Shown: positions 13,738 to 22,096 of the stretch, piece after piece
How the letters are laid out: every line of letters begins with the position of its first letter
Position numbering within the stretch: position 1 is the stretch's first letter
Origin: CAZYCC01 sp964645985
GTDB lineage: Bacteria; Bacillota; Clostridia; Oscillospirales; CAG-272
Assembly: GCA_964645985.1 (NCBI GenBank)
Contig: CAZYCC010000013.1
Location: forward strand, 1-33,002
Direction of reading: 5' to 3'
DNA length: 33,002 bases
Made by a program: the position numbers and the translations under genes
The notes under the pieces: generated by a model
Databases searched by the model: none
The model's input: the letters and a program-made list of their open reading frames with translations, nothing else
What the model was told of the DNA's origin: nothing

Positions 13738-14178
13738 ATGAAACTCTCGGAACTTCACCCCGCACCGGGGTCGGCGAGGGCCCCCTTCCGCAAGGGGCGG
13801 GGCATCGGCTCGGGCAACGGCAAGACCGCTGGGCGCGGGCATAAGGGGCAGAACGCCCGCTCCGGCGGCGGCGTGCGCCCCGGGTTTGAGGGCGGGCAGA
13901 TCCCGCTTTATCGCCGTCTGCCAAAGCGTGGCTTTCACAATCGCTTCGCGAAGGAATACGCCATCGTCAATGTCGAGCAGCTCAACGCCTACGAGCCGGG
14001 CAGCACGGTCGACCTTGCGCGCCTGCTCGCCGACCGCGTGGTGCGCGACGAGCAGGACGGGCTGAAGATCCTCGGGCGCGGGGAGATCACCCGGCCGCTC
14101 ACCGTGCGCGCCCGCGTCTTTTCTGCCGCGGCGAAAGAGAAGATCGAGGCGGCGGGCGGGAAGGCCGAGGTAATCTGA
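13738..14178 (+). CDS. rplO: 50S ribosomal protein L15
   Basis: L15 is a late-assembly 50S protein. The 146-residue protein begins MKLSELHPAPGSARAPFRKG and has the glycine-rich GRGIGSGNGKTAGRGHKGQN and GGVRPGFEGGQIPLYRRLPK signatures, then GFHNRFAKEY. AAAGGAGG lies 8 nt before the ATG. It is followed after one base by secY, as is usual for this pair. Confidence 0.97.
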   Translation: MKLSELHPAPGSARAPFRKGRGIGSGNGKTAGRGHKGQNARSGGGVRPGFEGGQIPLYRRLPKRGFHNRFAKEYAIVNVEQLNAYEPGSTVDLARLLADRVVRDEQDGLKILGRGEITRPLTVRARVFSAAAKEKIEAAGGKAEVI

Positions 14179-14179
14179 C

Positions 14180-15508
14180 ATGAAAGCTCTGAAAAAAGTG
14201 TGGGAGACGCTGAAAAACGTCTTCTCCATCCCCGAGCTGCGGCGAAAGATTCTTTTCACCATCGCGATTGTCCTCATCTATCGCTTCGGGGCGCAGATTC
14301 CGGTTCCTTACGTCAACGCCGATCAGTTAGAGGCGGTGTTCGAGACCTACAAGAACACCATCTTTACCTACCTCAACCTGCTCTCCGGCTCCGCCTTTAG
14401 CCGAGCGACGCTGCTCGCGCTGTCGATCTCGCCCTACATCACGAGCTCCATCGTGATGCAGCTGCTCTGCGTTGCCATCCCTCCGCTCGAGAGAATGTCG
14501 AAGGAGGAGGACGGCCGCGAGAAAATCCAGAAAATCACCCGTTTTGTTACGGTCGGTCTCGGTGTCATTACCGCCATCGGCTACTACGTTTACCTCAACT
14601 CGCAAGAGCTGATCAGCGTCCCCGAGGGGATGCCCAAGTGGTTCTGCGCGGTCGTCATGATCGCCTGCTACAGCGCGGGCGCCGCCATCGTCATGTGGCT
14701 CGGCGAGAAGATCAACGAGCGCGGCATCGGCAACGGCATCTCGATCATCCTCTTTGCCAACATCGTTTCGAGCGGTCCTTCGATCGCCAAGAACCTCTAC
14801 GACCTCTTCACCGACTGGGGCTGGAACACCGTCGTTGCGATTGCGGGTCTGGTTATCGGCATCGGGATGATCGTCTTTATGGTCTTCGTCTCGGAGAGCG
14901 AGCGGCGCATTCCCGTGCAGTACGCCAAGCGCGTCGTCGGCCGCAAGATGTACGGCGGGCAGAGCACGAACCTGCCGATTAAGCTCAATATGTCCGGCGT
15001 GATGCCGATCATCTTCGCCAACTCCATTGTCGCGATTCCCGCGACGATCGGCACGATGCTCGGCAAAACAGAGGATTCCCCGGGATTCTGGGGCGGCTTC
15101 CTCAAGCTCTTCAACGTCACTTCTTTCCTCTATCTCGCGATCTACCTCATTCTGCTGGTGGTCTTCGCCTACTTCTACATCGCGATTTCCTTCAATCCGG
15201 TGGAAGTGGCGAACAACCTGAAGAAAAACGGCGGGTTCATCCCCGGCATTCGCCCCGGACGCCCGACCGTCGAGTACATCACGAAGATCCTCAACCGTAT
15301 CACCTTCATCGGCGCCGCCTTCCTCGCGATTATCTCCGGGCTGCCGCTCCTGATGAACTGCATCGCGTCGCTGTTCGATTATGACGGGCTCTCCGGCATC
15401 GCGTTCGGCGGATCCTCGCTGCTCATCGTCGTCGGCGTTGCCCTCGAGACCGCTCGTGACATCGAGGCGCAGATGACCGTCCGTCACTTCAAGGGCTTCC
15501 TAGAGTAA
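14180..15508 (+). CDS. secY: Preprotein translocase subunit SecY
   Basis: SecY is the membrane channel of the Sec system, exporting and inserting proteins with SecE and SecG. The 442-residue protein has about ten hydrophobic segments. Recognisable SecY motifs are RRKILFTIAIVLIYRFGAQI in TM1, SISPYITSSIVMQLL in the plug/TM2 region, GNGISIILFANIV, SESERRIPVQYAKR in the cytosolic loop that contacts ribosome or SecA, NPVEVANNLKKNGGFIPGIR and a C-terminal EAQMTVRHFKGF. GAGGT lies 8 nt before the ATG, inside the end of rplO. Confidence 0.98.
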   Translation: MKALKKVWETLKNVFSIPELRRKILFTIAIVLIYRFGAQIPVPYVNADQLEAVFETYKNTIFTYLNLLSGSAFSRATLLALSISPYITSSIVMQLLCVAIPPLERMSKEEDGREKIQKITRFVTVGLGVITAIGYYVYLNSQELISVPEGMPKWFCAVVMIACYSAGAAIVMWLGEKINERGIGNGISIILFANIVSSGPSIAKNLYDLFTDWGWNTVVAIAGLVIGIGMIVFMVFVSESERRIPVQYAKRVVGRKMYGGQSTNLPIKLNMSGVMPIIFANSIVAIPATIGTMLGKTEDSPGFWGGFLKLFNVTSFLYLAIYLILLVVFAYFYIAISFNPVEVANNLKKNGGFIPGIRPGRPTVEYITKILNRITFIGAAFLAIISGLPLLMNCIASLFDYDGLSGIAFGGSSLLIVVGVALETARDIEAQMTVRHFKGFLE

Positions 15509-15954
15509 GAGAGCTGCGCCTCCCGGGTAGGGCAGACCTGCCGCCGCGCTCCTTCGCCGGGCGCGATAACGCTCGCCTCGCGCGACCTCGCCCTCCTCGG
15601 TAGCCCCGCGCGACCGCCTTCCTCCCGGCAAGCGGATTCGCGCTTCCTCAATACATTTGCCCCGCCGCCCGCGCGCGCTCGCGCCCGGGCGGCCCGGCGC
15701 GAAACAAGCGCGAGGCGCGCGCACGAGCGCGCAGTCACTTACGGCATACGTCGCCGCATTAGCCCGCGAGTGCGCGAACATTTCGCCTTTAGGCGCGCCC
15801 CGCGCGCCGCGAAGAGGCGCTCGCGGGACCGCCCGGCAGCCCGGCTGCCCGCGCCGCCCTGGGAAAGCTTGCCGCGCCCCGCGGCGCGGCGAAATCGTGC
15901 GCTTCTCTCCGAAAACTCGCTCGCCGCTCTCCTCTCGCATTCATTTTCTTATCT
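15509..15954 (+). other. secY-adk spacer
   Basis: GC-rich, with no gene, promoter or terminator that I can support; CGCCCGGGCG (15682-15691) is a perfect 10-bp palindrome. The final 30 nt are pyrimidine-rich and lack a ribosome-binding site before adk. Confidence 0.5.
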
Positions 15955-16608
15955 ATGAACATCCTTTTCCTCGGAGCGCCGGGTGCCGGCAAGGGCACAC
16001 AGGCGGATCGGGTCAGCGCGAAATGCGGCATTCCGACCATCTCAACCGGCGCGATTATCCGCGAGGCGATCAAAGCGGGTACCCCGATGGGTCTCGCCGC
16101 GCGCTCCTACACCGAGAGCGGCGCGCTCGTCCCGGACGATGTCGTTATCGGCATCATTCGCGAGCGCCTCGCGCAGGACGACTGCCGGGAGGGCTTTATC
16201 CTCGACGGATTCCCGCGCACGCTGCCGCAGGCGCAGGCTCTTGACAAAATGGGCGTGAAAATCGACCTCGCGCTCTCCTTGGAAGTGGGGGATGACGCAA
16301 TCGTCGAGCGAATGAGCGGGCGGCGTGTCTGCGAAAAGTGCGGCGCGTCCTACCACATTCTCTACAACCCCCCGAGAGACGGTGCGACCTGCGACAAAGA
16401 CGGCACGCCTCTCACGCGCCGCGCGGACGATGACCCCGCCGTTGTGCGCGAGCGCCTCGCAACCTATCACCGGCAGACCGAGCCGCTCAAGGAGTATTAC
16501 CAAAAAGCGGGCGTTCTGCGCTCGGTCGAGGGGCAGGCGAGCGTCGAGGATACGAGCGCGCTCGTCCTCGCCGTCCTCGATGAGGTATCGGGCAAGGCGG
16601 CCGAGTAG
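15955..16608 (+). CDS. adk: Adenylate kinase, zinc-lid form
   Basis: The enzyme interconverts ATP + AMP and 2 ADP in the cytosol. The 217-residue protein has the P-loop GAPGAGKGTQ at residues 7-16, the AMP-binding STGAIIREAI region, the GFILDGFPRTLPQA motif near residue 80, and a LID with Cys 126, Cys 129, Cys 146 and Asp 149, the spacing of the B. subtilis zinc site. Length is normal. ATG 15955 has no Shine-Dalgarno sequence; the preceding bases are TTTTCTTATCT. map follows after 4 nt. Confidence 0.98.
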   Translation: MNILFLGAPGAGKGTQADRVSAKCGIPTISTGAIIREAIKAGTPMGLAARSYTESGALVPDDVVIGIIRERLAQDDCREGFILDGFPRTLPQAQALDKMGVKIDLALSLEVGDDAIVERMSGRRVCEKCGASYHILYNPPRDGATCDKDGTPLTRRADDDPAVVRERLATYHRQTEPLKEYYQKAGVLRSVEGQASVEDTSALVLAVLDEVSGKAAE

Positions 16609-16612
16609 CGCA

Positions 16613-17365
16613 ATGGTTCATCTGAAGACGCCCGAGCAAATCACACTCCTGCGCGAGGCGGGCAAAATCACGGGGGAGGCGCTCGCCGCCGCGGGCGAGG
16701 CGGTGCACCCCGGTGTCACCACGCGCCACCTCGACGACATCGTCCGCCGCACCATAGAGGGTCACGGCGCAACGCCCTCCTTCCTGCATTACGAGGGATT
16801 CCCGGCGTCCGCCTGCGTCAGCGTCAACGACGAGGTGATCCACGGCATCCCCTCGGCAACCCGCGTTTTGCACGAGGGCGACATCGTCAAAATTGACGTG
16901 GGCGCGCACTACAAGGGCTATCACGGCGACAGCGCGGCGACCTTCCCGGTCGGGAAGATTTCGGAGGAGAGCCGCGCGCTCATCGATGCGACGCGCGAGA
17001 GCTTCAAGCGTGCGCTCGCCTTCGCGCGCGTCGGCTACCGCCTCGGCGACATCGGAAATGCCGTCGAGAGTTACCTGCGCCCGCTCGGATACAGCGTCGT
17101 GCGCGAGTTCACCGGGCACGGCATCGGGCGCGACATCCACGAGGACCCGAGCGTCCCCAACTACGGAACGCCCGGGCGCGGGCTTCGCCTTGCCGCCGGG
17201 ATGGTCATTGCCATCGAGCCGATGGTCTGCGCGGGCAGCGCGCGCATCGAGATTTTGCGCAACCACTGGACGGTCGTGACGGTCGATCACAGCCTCGCCG
17301 CCCACTACGAGCACACCGTTGCCATCACCGACGGCGACCCTATCCTCCTCACCGAGGTGCAGTAG
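16613..17365 (+). CDS. map: Type I methionine aminopeptidase
   Basis: The enzyme removes the initiator methionine from nascent proteins. The 250-residue protein has all five metal ligands: Asp 95 (KIDVG), Asp 106 (GDSAAT), His 169 (TGHGIG), Glu 202 (AIEPM) and Glu 233 (YEHTV), plus His 78. There is no N-terminal zinc-finger extension, as in the bacterial type Ia enzyme. The start, 4 nt after the adk stop, has only a weak GGCGG upstream, so translation may depend on coupling to adk. Confidence 0.97.
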   Translation: MVHLKTPEQITLLREAGKITGEALAAAGEAVHPGVTTRHLDDIVRRTIEGHGATPSFLHYEGFPASACVSVNDEVIHGIPSATRVLHEGDIVKIDVGAHYKGYHGDSAATFPVGKISEESRALIDATRESFKRALAFARVGYRLGDIGNAVESYLRPLGYSVVREFTGHGIGRDIHEDPSVPNYGTPGRGLRLAAGMVIAIEPMVCAGSARIEILRNHWTVVTVDHSLAAHYEHTVAITDGDPILLTEVQ

Positions 17366-17680
17366 CGCCGCCTCTCCCCGGCCATTACCCCCGCGAGAGT
17401 TTTCCCGCGCGGGGATTTACGGTACCCCGCCACCATCGCGCGCCGCCGCGCCCCGCATGCGGGATTCTGCCGCTTGGCTCGCGGCTTGCCGCCATATCCT
17501 TTGCGGCTCACGGAGCAGCGCCGCCCCTTCCCGGGGGCAGTCCTCGCGCCCGCCGAATTTTCCCGATAACGCCGCCTCGCGCGGAACACCGCGCCAAGAG
17601 TACCCTCGCCGCGTCATTCCTTCGCCTTACCTTGCGATCCGCGCCTCGCGCCCGATACCCTCACGAAAGGGGGGATTTTT
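17366..17680 (+). other. map-infA spacer
   Basis: GC-rich with no gene that I recognise. Many Bacillota carry a small KOW or L14e-like gene here; none is seen. The end contains GAAAGGGGGG (17665-17674), the ribosome-binding site for infA. Confidence 0.5.
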
Positions 17681-17899
17681 CTGCCGAAAGATGAAATGAT
17701 AGAGCTGGAAGGCAAGGTGCTGGAGGTTTTGCCCAACACCGTCTTCAAAGTTCAGCTGAACAACGGACACATCGTCACCGCGCGCCTGTCCGGCAAGCTG
17801 CGCGTCAACTACATCTGGATTACGCAAGGCGACACGGTCAAGGTCGAGGTTTCGCCCTACGACCTCACCAAGGGCCGCATCACTTGGCGCGGCAAGTGA
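17681..17899 (+). CDS. infA: Translation initiation factor IF-1 with a probable CTG start
   Basis: IF-1 blocks the ribosomal A site during initiation. The protein is an OB-fold with LEGKVLEVLPNTVFKVQL, NGHIVTARLSGKLRVNYI and DTVKVEVSPYDLTKGRITWR. The first in-frame ATG (17696) would give only 67 residues and lose the conserved M-A-K-E-D-like start. Reading from CTG 17681 gives MPKDEMIELEGKV and exactly 72 residues, as in B. subtilis IF-1, and a strong GAAAGGGGGG site lies 6 nt upstream (21 nt from the ATG). No ATG, GTG or TTG fits between. A CTG start is therefore the best reading. Confidence 0.9.
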   Translation: MPKDEMIELEGKVLEVLPNTVFKVQLNNGHIVTARLSGKLRVNYIWITQGDTVKVEVSPYDLTKGRITWRGK

Positions 17900-18983
17900 C
17901 GCGCCGGGTCGGCAAAGAACCGGTGTAGCCTCGGCAGGCAGCGCCGAGCCGCGCGAAGCGATAGCGACGTGGGAGAACCTACCTGCGCGGAAAATCGCTG
18001 CGACAACCACCGCGCCTGCGTTTTGAGAGACCCCACGCGGTCAAGTTGCCCAGAGTTTTTGCGAGCGCGATTCCCTCGCGAGAGCGCGCGACTCGCGCTC
18101 ACGCGTTTCTCGCGCGGTGCCGAGAATCTCCCGCGCGAGGATTGGGTTCGCCGCTCGAGGTCCCCACTTCGCTTTTCCCGCGAGATTTCAGTGGAGAACC
18201 CCGCGCGCGGTTTGCCCTTTCCCCGAGAGATCGGCGCTTGCGGTTTGCGCGAGGCGCCTCGCGTCCCGCTCGCCTCGCGACCCCTCGCGGCAACTCCTGT
18301 CGCAAGCGGCCAAGCCCGCTCCTCGCCGCGCGATGATTGCCAAAGCGCCGCGAGCGAGGCGATAAATATGCCGCCCGCGCCGCGCGATGATTCCATGACG
18401 CGAGGAGCGACAGCCGCCGCCCCGTGGGGGGTTTCTCCCCGGCGAGGGTTAGAAGATCCTCTCGCACTCCGCGCCGATCTGCGCGCCCGCACTCTCTCGC
18501 CTTACCGTCTCTACCCGCGTTTACATCGGTCATCTTGACCCGCCCGCGCCCCTGCCTATCCGGGGTTACGCTCGCGCCCTCGTGATAAACCCACGGCTTT
18601 GCCTGTTCGCGAGGCGCAATGCTTCTACAATCCCATCGCCGCGTGGATAGCGATGAGAGCATAGCGACCGGCACCGTCACACCGCCCGCCGCTATCCCCT
18701 CACCTCTACCCACCCGCGCGCCGGCCACCCGCCGCCTTTTTGCCCGCCTCATCACCGCTCGCGGGCTCCGGCGACAGGAGCAGTATTCCGGCATTTCGCC
18801 TGCATTTGCCCGTGACGCACCCGCGTCGCCCGCGAACCTCGGCTCTGCCGCGCAAGCGCGCCGCGCGCGCCCGCGTAATCGCCTCCGGTGATTCCCGCGC
18901 CGCTCGTGCTCTGCCCGTGGCAGATCTCGCGCGGCAACCCCGTTCCCACGCCGCATCGCGGCAAACTCCGAAAGGAACTTCCC
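17900..18983 (+). other. infA-rpmJ spacer of about 1.1 kb
   Basis: This is the longest spacer in the cluster; the two genes are usually adjacent. Long open frames exist only because GC-rich DNA has few stops; none has a start site, a motif or sensible composition. GCCGCGCGATGATT is repeated at 18325-18338 and 18379-18392. GTCATCTTGACCCGC near 18529 also occurs in the rpsM-rpsK spacer near 19750. Words CGCGAG and CTCGCG are very frequent. Confidence 0.5.
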
Positions 18984-19097
18984 ATGAAGGTCAAACCGTC
19001 TGTGAAGAAGATCTGCGACAAATGCAAGATCATCAAGCGCAAAGGGAAGGTCATGGTCATCTGCGAAAACCCCAAGCACAAGCAGAGACAAGGTTGA
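18984..19097 (+). CDS. rpmJ: 50S ribosomal protein L36
   Basis: L36 is the smallest 50S protein. The 37 residues start MKVKPSVKKICDKCKIIKRK and carry a zinc site Cys 11, Cys 14, Cys 27, His 32, the standard CCCH form, ending KHKQRQG. AAAGGAA lies just before the ATG. rpsM follows after 31 nt. Confidence 0.97.
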   Translation: MKVKPSVKKICDKCKIIKRKGKVMVICENPKHKQRQG

Positions 19098-19128
19098 CCC
19101 TTCCATTCCCATTTTCAGGAGAACACGC

Positions 19129-19497
19129 ATGGCTCGTATAGCTGGTGTAGACATTCCCAATGCCAAGCGGGTGGAGATCGCTCTCACCTACATTTACGGT
19201 ATCGGGCGCAAGAGCGCGGGGGACATCCTCGCGGCGACCGGGGTGGACCCGGACAAGCGGGCGAAGGACCTCACAGAGGACGACATCGCCAAAATCCGCG
19301 ACGAGATCGAACAGCACTACACGGTCGAGGGCGATTTGCGGCGCGAGGTCGGTCTCAACATCAAGAACATGATCGAGATCAACTGCTACCGCGGCATTCG
19401 CCACCGCAAGGGTCTGCCGGTTCGCGGGCAGCGCACCAAGACCAACGCCCGCACTCGCAAAGGCCCCGCTAAGACCATCGCCAACAAGAAAAAGTAA
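19129..19497 (+). CDS. rpsM: 30S ribosomal protein S13
   Basis: S13 bridges the 30S head to L5 and contacts P-site tRNA. The 122-residue protein begins MARIAGVDIPNAKRVEIALT, has the H2TH segment YGIGRKSAGDILAATGVDPD, REVGLNIKNMIEINCYRGIR, and the basic tail HRKGLPVRGQRTKTNARTRK ending GPAKTIANKKK. Length is normal. Confidence 0.98.
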   Translation: MARIAGVDIPNAKRVEIALTYIYGIGRKSAGDILAATGVDPDKRAKDLTEDDIAKIRDEIEQHYTVEGDLRREVGLNIKNMIEINCYRGIRHRKGLPVRGQRTKTNARTRKGPAKTIANKKK

Positions 19498-19908
19498 GCT
19501 GCGGGAGCAAGGCCCCCCCGCACCGCCGCGCGGCAGCGCGCGGCGCGCGAGGGGTATCGTGCCGACGCGCGAACCTGCTTGCCGCGCGAATTTTGCGCGG
19601 GGGAGCAACCCCCCGCGAGCCGTCTCTCTCCCGGGAAAGCGGCAAGCGGCGGGGGACCGCGCGCACAGCTCTGCGCGAAGCGCGGGAGCGCGAGAAGAGC
19701 TCGCCAGAGGGCAGGCTCCGCTCATGGTACCGGGTCTACTTTGACCCGCGTCATCTTGACCCGCGTCACTTTGACGCATGTCACCATGGGCCGCGGAAAT
19801 CCGCCGCCGCGCCGCGCGGGAGCGAGTTTCCGGGATTGCCCGCGCTTGCTCGGGATCACCCCCGGCGCACAGCTTGCTTTTCGCTCATCTATTTTGAAGG
19901 AGCATTCC
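19498..19908 (+). other. rpsM-rpsK spacer with three tandem 15-bp units
   Basis: No gene is seen. Three 15-bp units run head to tail at 19741-19785: TTGACCCGCGTCATC, TTGACCCGCGTCACT, TTGACGCATGTCACC. Each holds TGAC-N4-GTCA, an operator-like inverted repeat. The end has TTTTGAAGGAG before rpsK, similar to the sequence before rpsN. Confidence 0.6.
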
Positions 19909-20307
19909 ATGCCGAAACAAGTCACCAAGAAGGGTATTCGCCGCCGGCGCGAAAAAAAGAACGTCGAGAAGGGCGCGGCGCATATCCGAGCGACCTATAA
20001 CAACACCATCATCACGATCACAGACCTCGCGGGCAACACCATCAGCTGGGCGAGCGCCGGGGAGCTGGGCTTCAAGGGCTCGCGCAAATCGACCGCCTTC
20101 GCGGCGCAGACCGCCGCCGAGGCCGCCGCGAAGATCGCCTGCGATCAGGGGATGAAGACGGTGGAAGTCTACGTTAAGGGGCCGGGGCAGGGGCGCGAGT
20201 CTGCCATCCGCGCGATGGAGACCGCCGGTCTGCACGTCACGCTCATCAAGGACGTGACGCCGATCCCACACAACGGCTGTCGCCCCCCCAAGCGCCGCCG
20301 CGTCTGA
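19909..20307 (+). CDS. rpsK: 30S ribosomal protein S11
   Basis: S11 lies on the 30S platform and contacts mRNA at the exit. The 132-residue protein begins MPKQVTKKGIRRRREKKNVE, has ATYNNTIITITDLAGNTISW, GSRKSTAFAAQTAAEAAAK, and the end signature KDVTPIPHNGCRPPKRRRV. ATG 19909 follows TGAAGGAG. Upstream in-frame extension into the spacer is spurious. Confidence 0.98.
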   Translation: MPKQVTKKGIRRRREKKNVEKGAAHIRATYNNTIITITDLAGNTISWASAGELGFKGSRKSTAFAAQTAAEAAAKIACDQGMKTVEVYVKGPGQGRESAIRAMETAGLHVTLIKDVTPIPHNGCRPPKRRRV

Positions 20308-20725
20308 CTACAATCACCGTTCCCCGCGCTCCGCGCAAGAGGGCGCCCCGGTTCGCTGACCGTCACGCGCGCCGGTATCCCTCTCCCGCACGCCGCGCGA
20401 GAGCGTTCCGGCTTGCGGCGATCCGAGAGGAGCCGCCGCTCTGCCGGTTCGCGAAAACTCGCACGGCATAGGCGATTGCGCCGCGCCGCGCTGCACCGCA
20501 GATCGGTATGTCGCTCAGCTGCCTCGGCTTTCTCACGATTGCCCACGGGCTGTTCCCGCGGACGATGCGCCGGGATCGTGGCAAACTCTCCTCGAGGAGA
20601 GGCGCGTTTCGCTTAGCGGAACGTATCGCGAGGCGACGCATTTCGCGGAGCGAAACATATCGCGGGATGCCCGCCCCCGCAGGGGCGCCGCGCTCCCTCA
20701 CTGTATTTTCGAAGAAAGGCACAAG
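20308..20725 (+). other. rpsK-rpsD spacer
   Basis: GC-rich, no gene, promoter or terminator that I can support. The last 30 nt are AT-richer and include GAAGAAAGG before rpsD. Confidence 0.45.
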
Positions 20726-21355
20726 ATGGCAAGATACACAGGGCCTTCCTGCAAACTTTGCCGCAGAGAAGGCAAGAAACTTTACCTCAAAGGCGACCGC
20801 TGCCTCACCGATAAGTGCGCGCTCGTGCGCCGCTCGTCCGCGCCCGGTCAGCACGGCGCCGACCGCCGCCAGAAGCAGCGCGAGTACGGAATGCAGCTGC
20901 GCGAGAAGCAGACCGCGAAGCGTTACTACGGCGTGCAGGAGCGCCAGTTCCGCTCCTACTTTGAGAAGGCGGAGCGCAAAGAGGGCGTGACCGGCGAGAA
21001 CCTGCTCATCCTCCTCGAGCGCCGTCTCGACAACGTCGTCTACCGTATGGGATACGGCGGCAGCCGCAAGGAGGCGCGACAGGCGGTTCTCCACGAGCAC
21101 TTCACCGTCAACGGCAAGAAGGTCAACATCCCCTCGTACATCGTGCGGCAGGGCGACGTCATCGCTCTGCGCGAAGAGGACAAGAAGTCCAAGCGCGCGA
21201 AAGAACTGACCGAGGCGATGCACTGCAAATCGGTGCCGAAGTGGCTCTCGGTCGACAGCGAAAACGTCAAGGCGACGGTCGCCGCGATGCCCCTGCGCGA
21301 GGACATCGACTTCGAGTTCAACGAGCAGCTCATCGTCGAGTTGTACTCCAAGTAA
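20726..21355 (+). CDS. rpsD: 30S ribosomal protein S4, zinc-binding form
   Basis: S4 nucleates 30S assembly and, in several bacteria, represses translation of its operon. The 209-residue protein has an N-terminal zinc site (Cys 9, 12, 26 and 31), GQHGADRRQKQREYGMQLRE, and an S4 RNA-binding domain around residues 95-160 with LLILLERRLDNVVYRMGYGG and QAVLHEHFTVNGKKVNIPSY. Its place between rpsK and rpoA is the Clostridia-type order. Confidence 0.98.
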   Translation: MARYTGPSCKLCRREGKKLYLKGDRCLTDKCALVRRSSAPGQHGADRRQKQREYGMQLREKQTAKRYYGVQERQFRSYFEKAERKEGVTGENLLILLERRLDNVVYRMGYGGSRKEARQAVLHEHFTVNGKKVNIPSYIVRQGDVIALREEDKKSKRAKELTEAMHCKSVPKWLSVDSENVKATVAAMPLREDIDFEFNEQLIVELYSK

Positions 21356-22096
21356 AGCCTCATCGCGCGATAGTCACCCCCCTCGGTGGGACGCGCGCCG
21401 GCATTCCCGCGGGAGGCTGCCCATGCGCGAAACTCCTTCGCGAAACCCTCGCGGTCGCTCTGTGTGATGCTTCGCCGATCGTTTCGCCGAGCAGTGGTTC
21501 CACCGATCGTTTCGCCGTGAGTGCTTCAGCGGTGTGCTTTGCGTGTCGCTTCGCCGGGAGTGTTCCATTGGTGCGCCCTGCCGAGTACTCCGCCGAGCGG
21601 CGATTTCGCCGGACGTTTCACCGAGGCACTCCGCGCCTCGCTTTGCCGTGCGGCCCTGCCGTGCGGTTCCGCCCCATCACGCCGTTTGCCGCCGACGAGA
21701 CTCCTCTCGCGGGAGACCCGCGCGGCGTTCTCGCCGAGATCGGCGGCGCGCGCAGCCGGTGAACCTCGCTTCCCGGGTGATTGTCCTGTGAGCCTTTGCT
21801 CCGCAGCGGGGTTGGCGATGTGGAACGCGCAGCGCCCACGGGAGGACTCCCGCGAGCTTCGTGGGGAGTTGCCTCAGGTAGCTCCTCTGCGCCGCCGCGA
21901 TCCCCCCGACCCGGCGACGTGGCTGCGCTCGCTTTCCCCCGGGCAGGCGTGCGCCCCGCTTTCATGTGACGCGCCGCCTCTGCACGCGCGGGAGCGCGCT
22001 TCATTCGCGCGGCATTCACGAAACGGCGAACCTCGAATATGTCGATAACGAAAAGGCAAAACCGAAACCGGAAGTTTGAGAACAGGAGGATACCGT
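21356..22096 (+). other. rpsD-rpoA spacer with short degenerate TTCGCCG units
   Basis: No gene is recognisable. From about 21470 to 21690 a unit of about 11-15 bp starting TTCGCCG, or a one-base variant, recurs roughly fifteen times (for example TTCGCCGATCG, TTCGCCGAGCAGTGG, TTCGCCGTGAGTGC, TTCGCCGGGAGTGT). The final stretch is A-rich and carries AGGAGG for rpoA. Confidence 0.55.

Noticed and set aside
13156..14178. Extended N-terminus for L15 running through the N gap
   Set aside because: The upstream part crosses unknown bases and spacer; ATG 13738 has AAAGGAGG and the family start.
17969..18538. 189-codon plus-strand frame in the infA-rpmJ spacer
   Set aside because: Repeated Pro-Arg-Glu/Ser-Arg-Glu words come from CGCGAG repeats; no start site, hydrophobic core or motif.
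18099..19187. 362-codon minus-strand frame over the infA-rpmJ spacer
   Set aside because: It runs antisense into rpmJ and rpsM; composition is Arg/Ala-rich low complexity, so probably stop-poor GC DNA.
21356..22096. CRISPR-like array suggested by regular TTCGCCG words
   Set aside because: Units are only 11-15 bp and degenerate, with no 24-40-bp repeat and spacer pattern and no cas genes.
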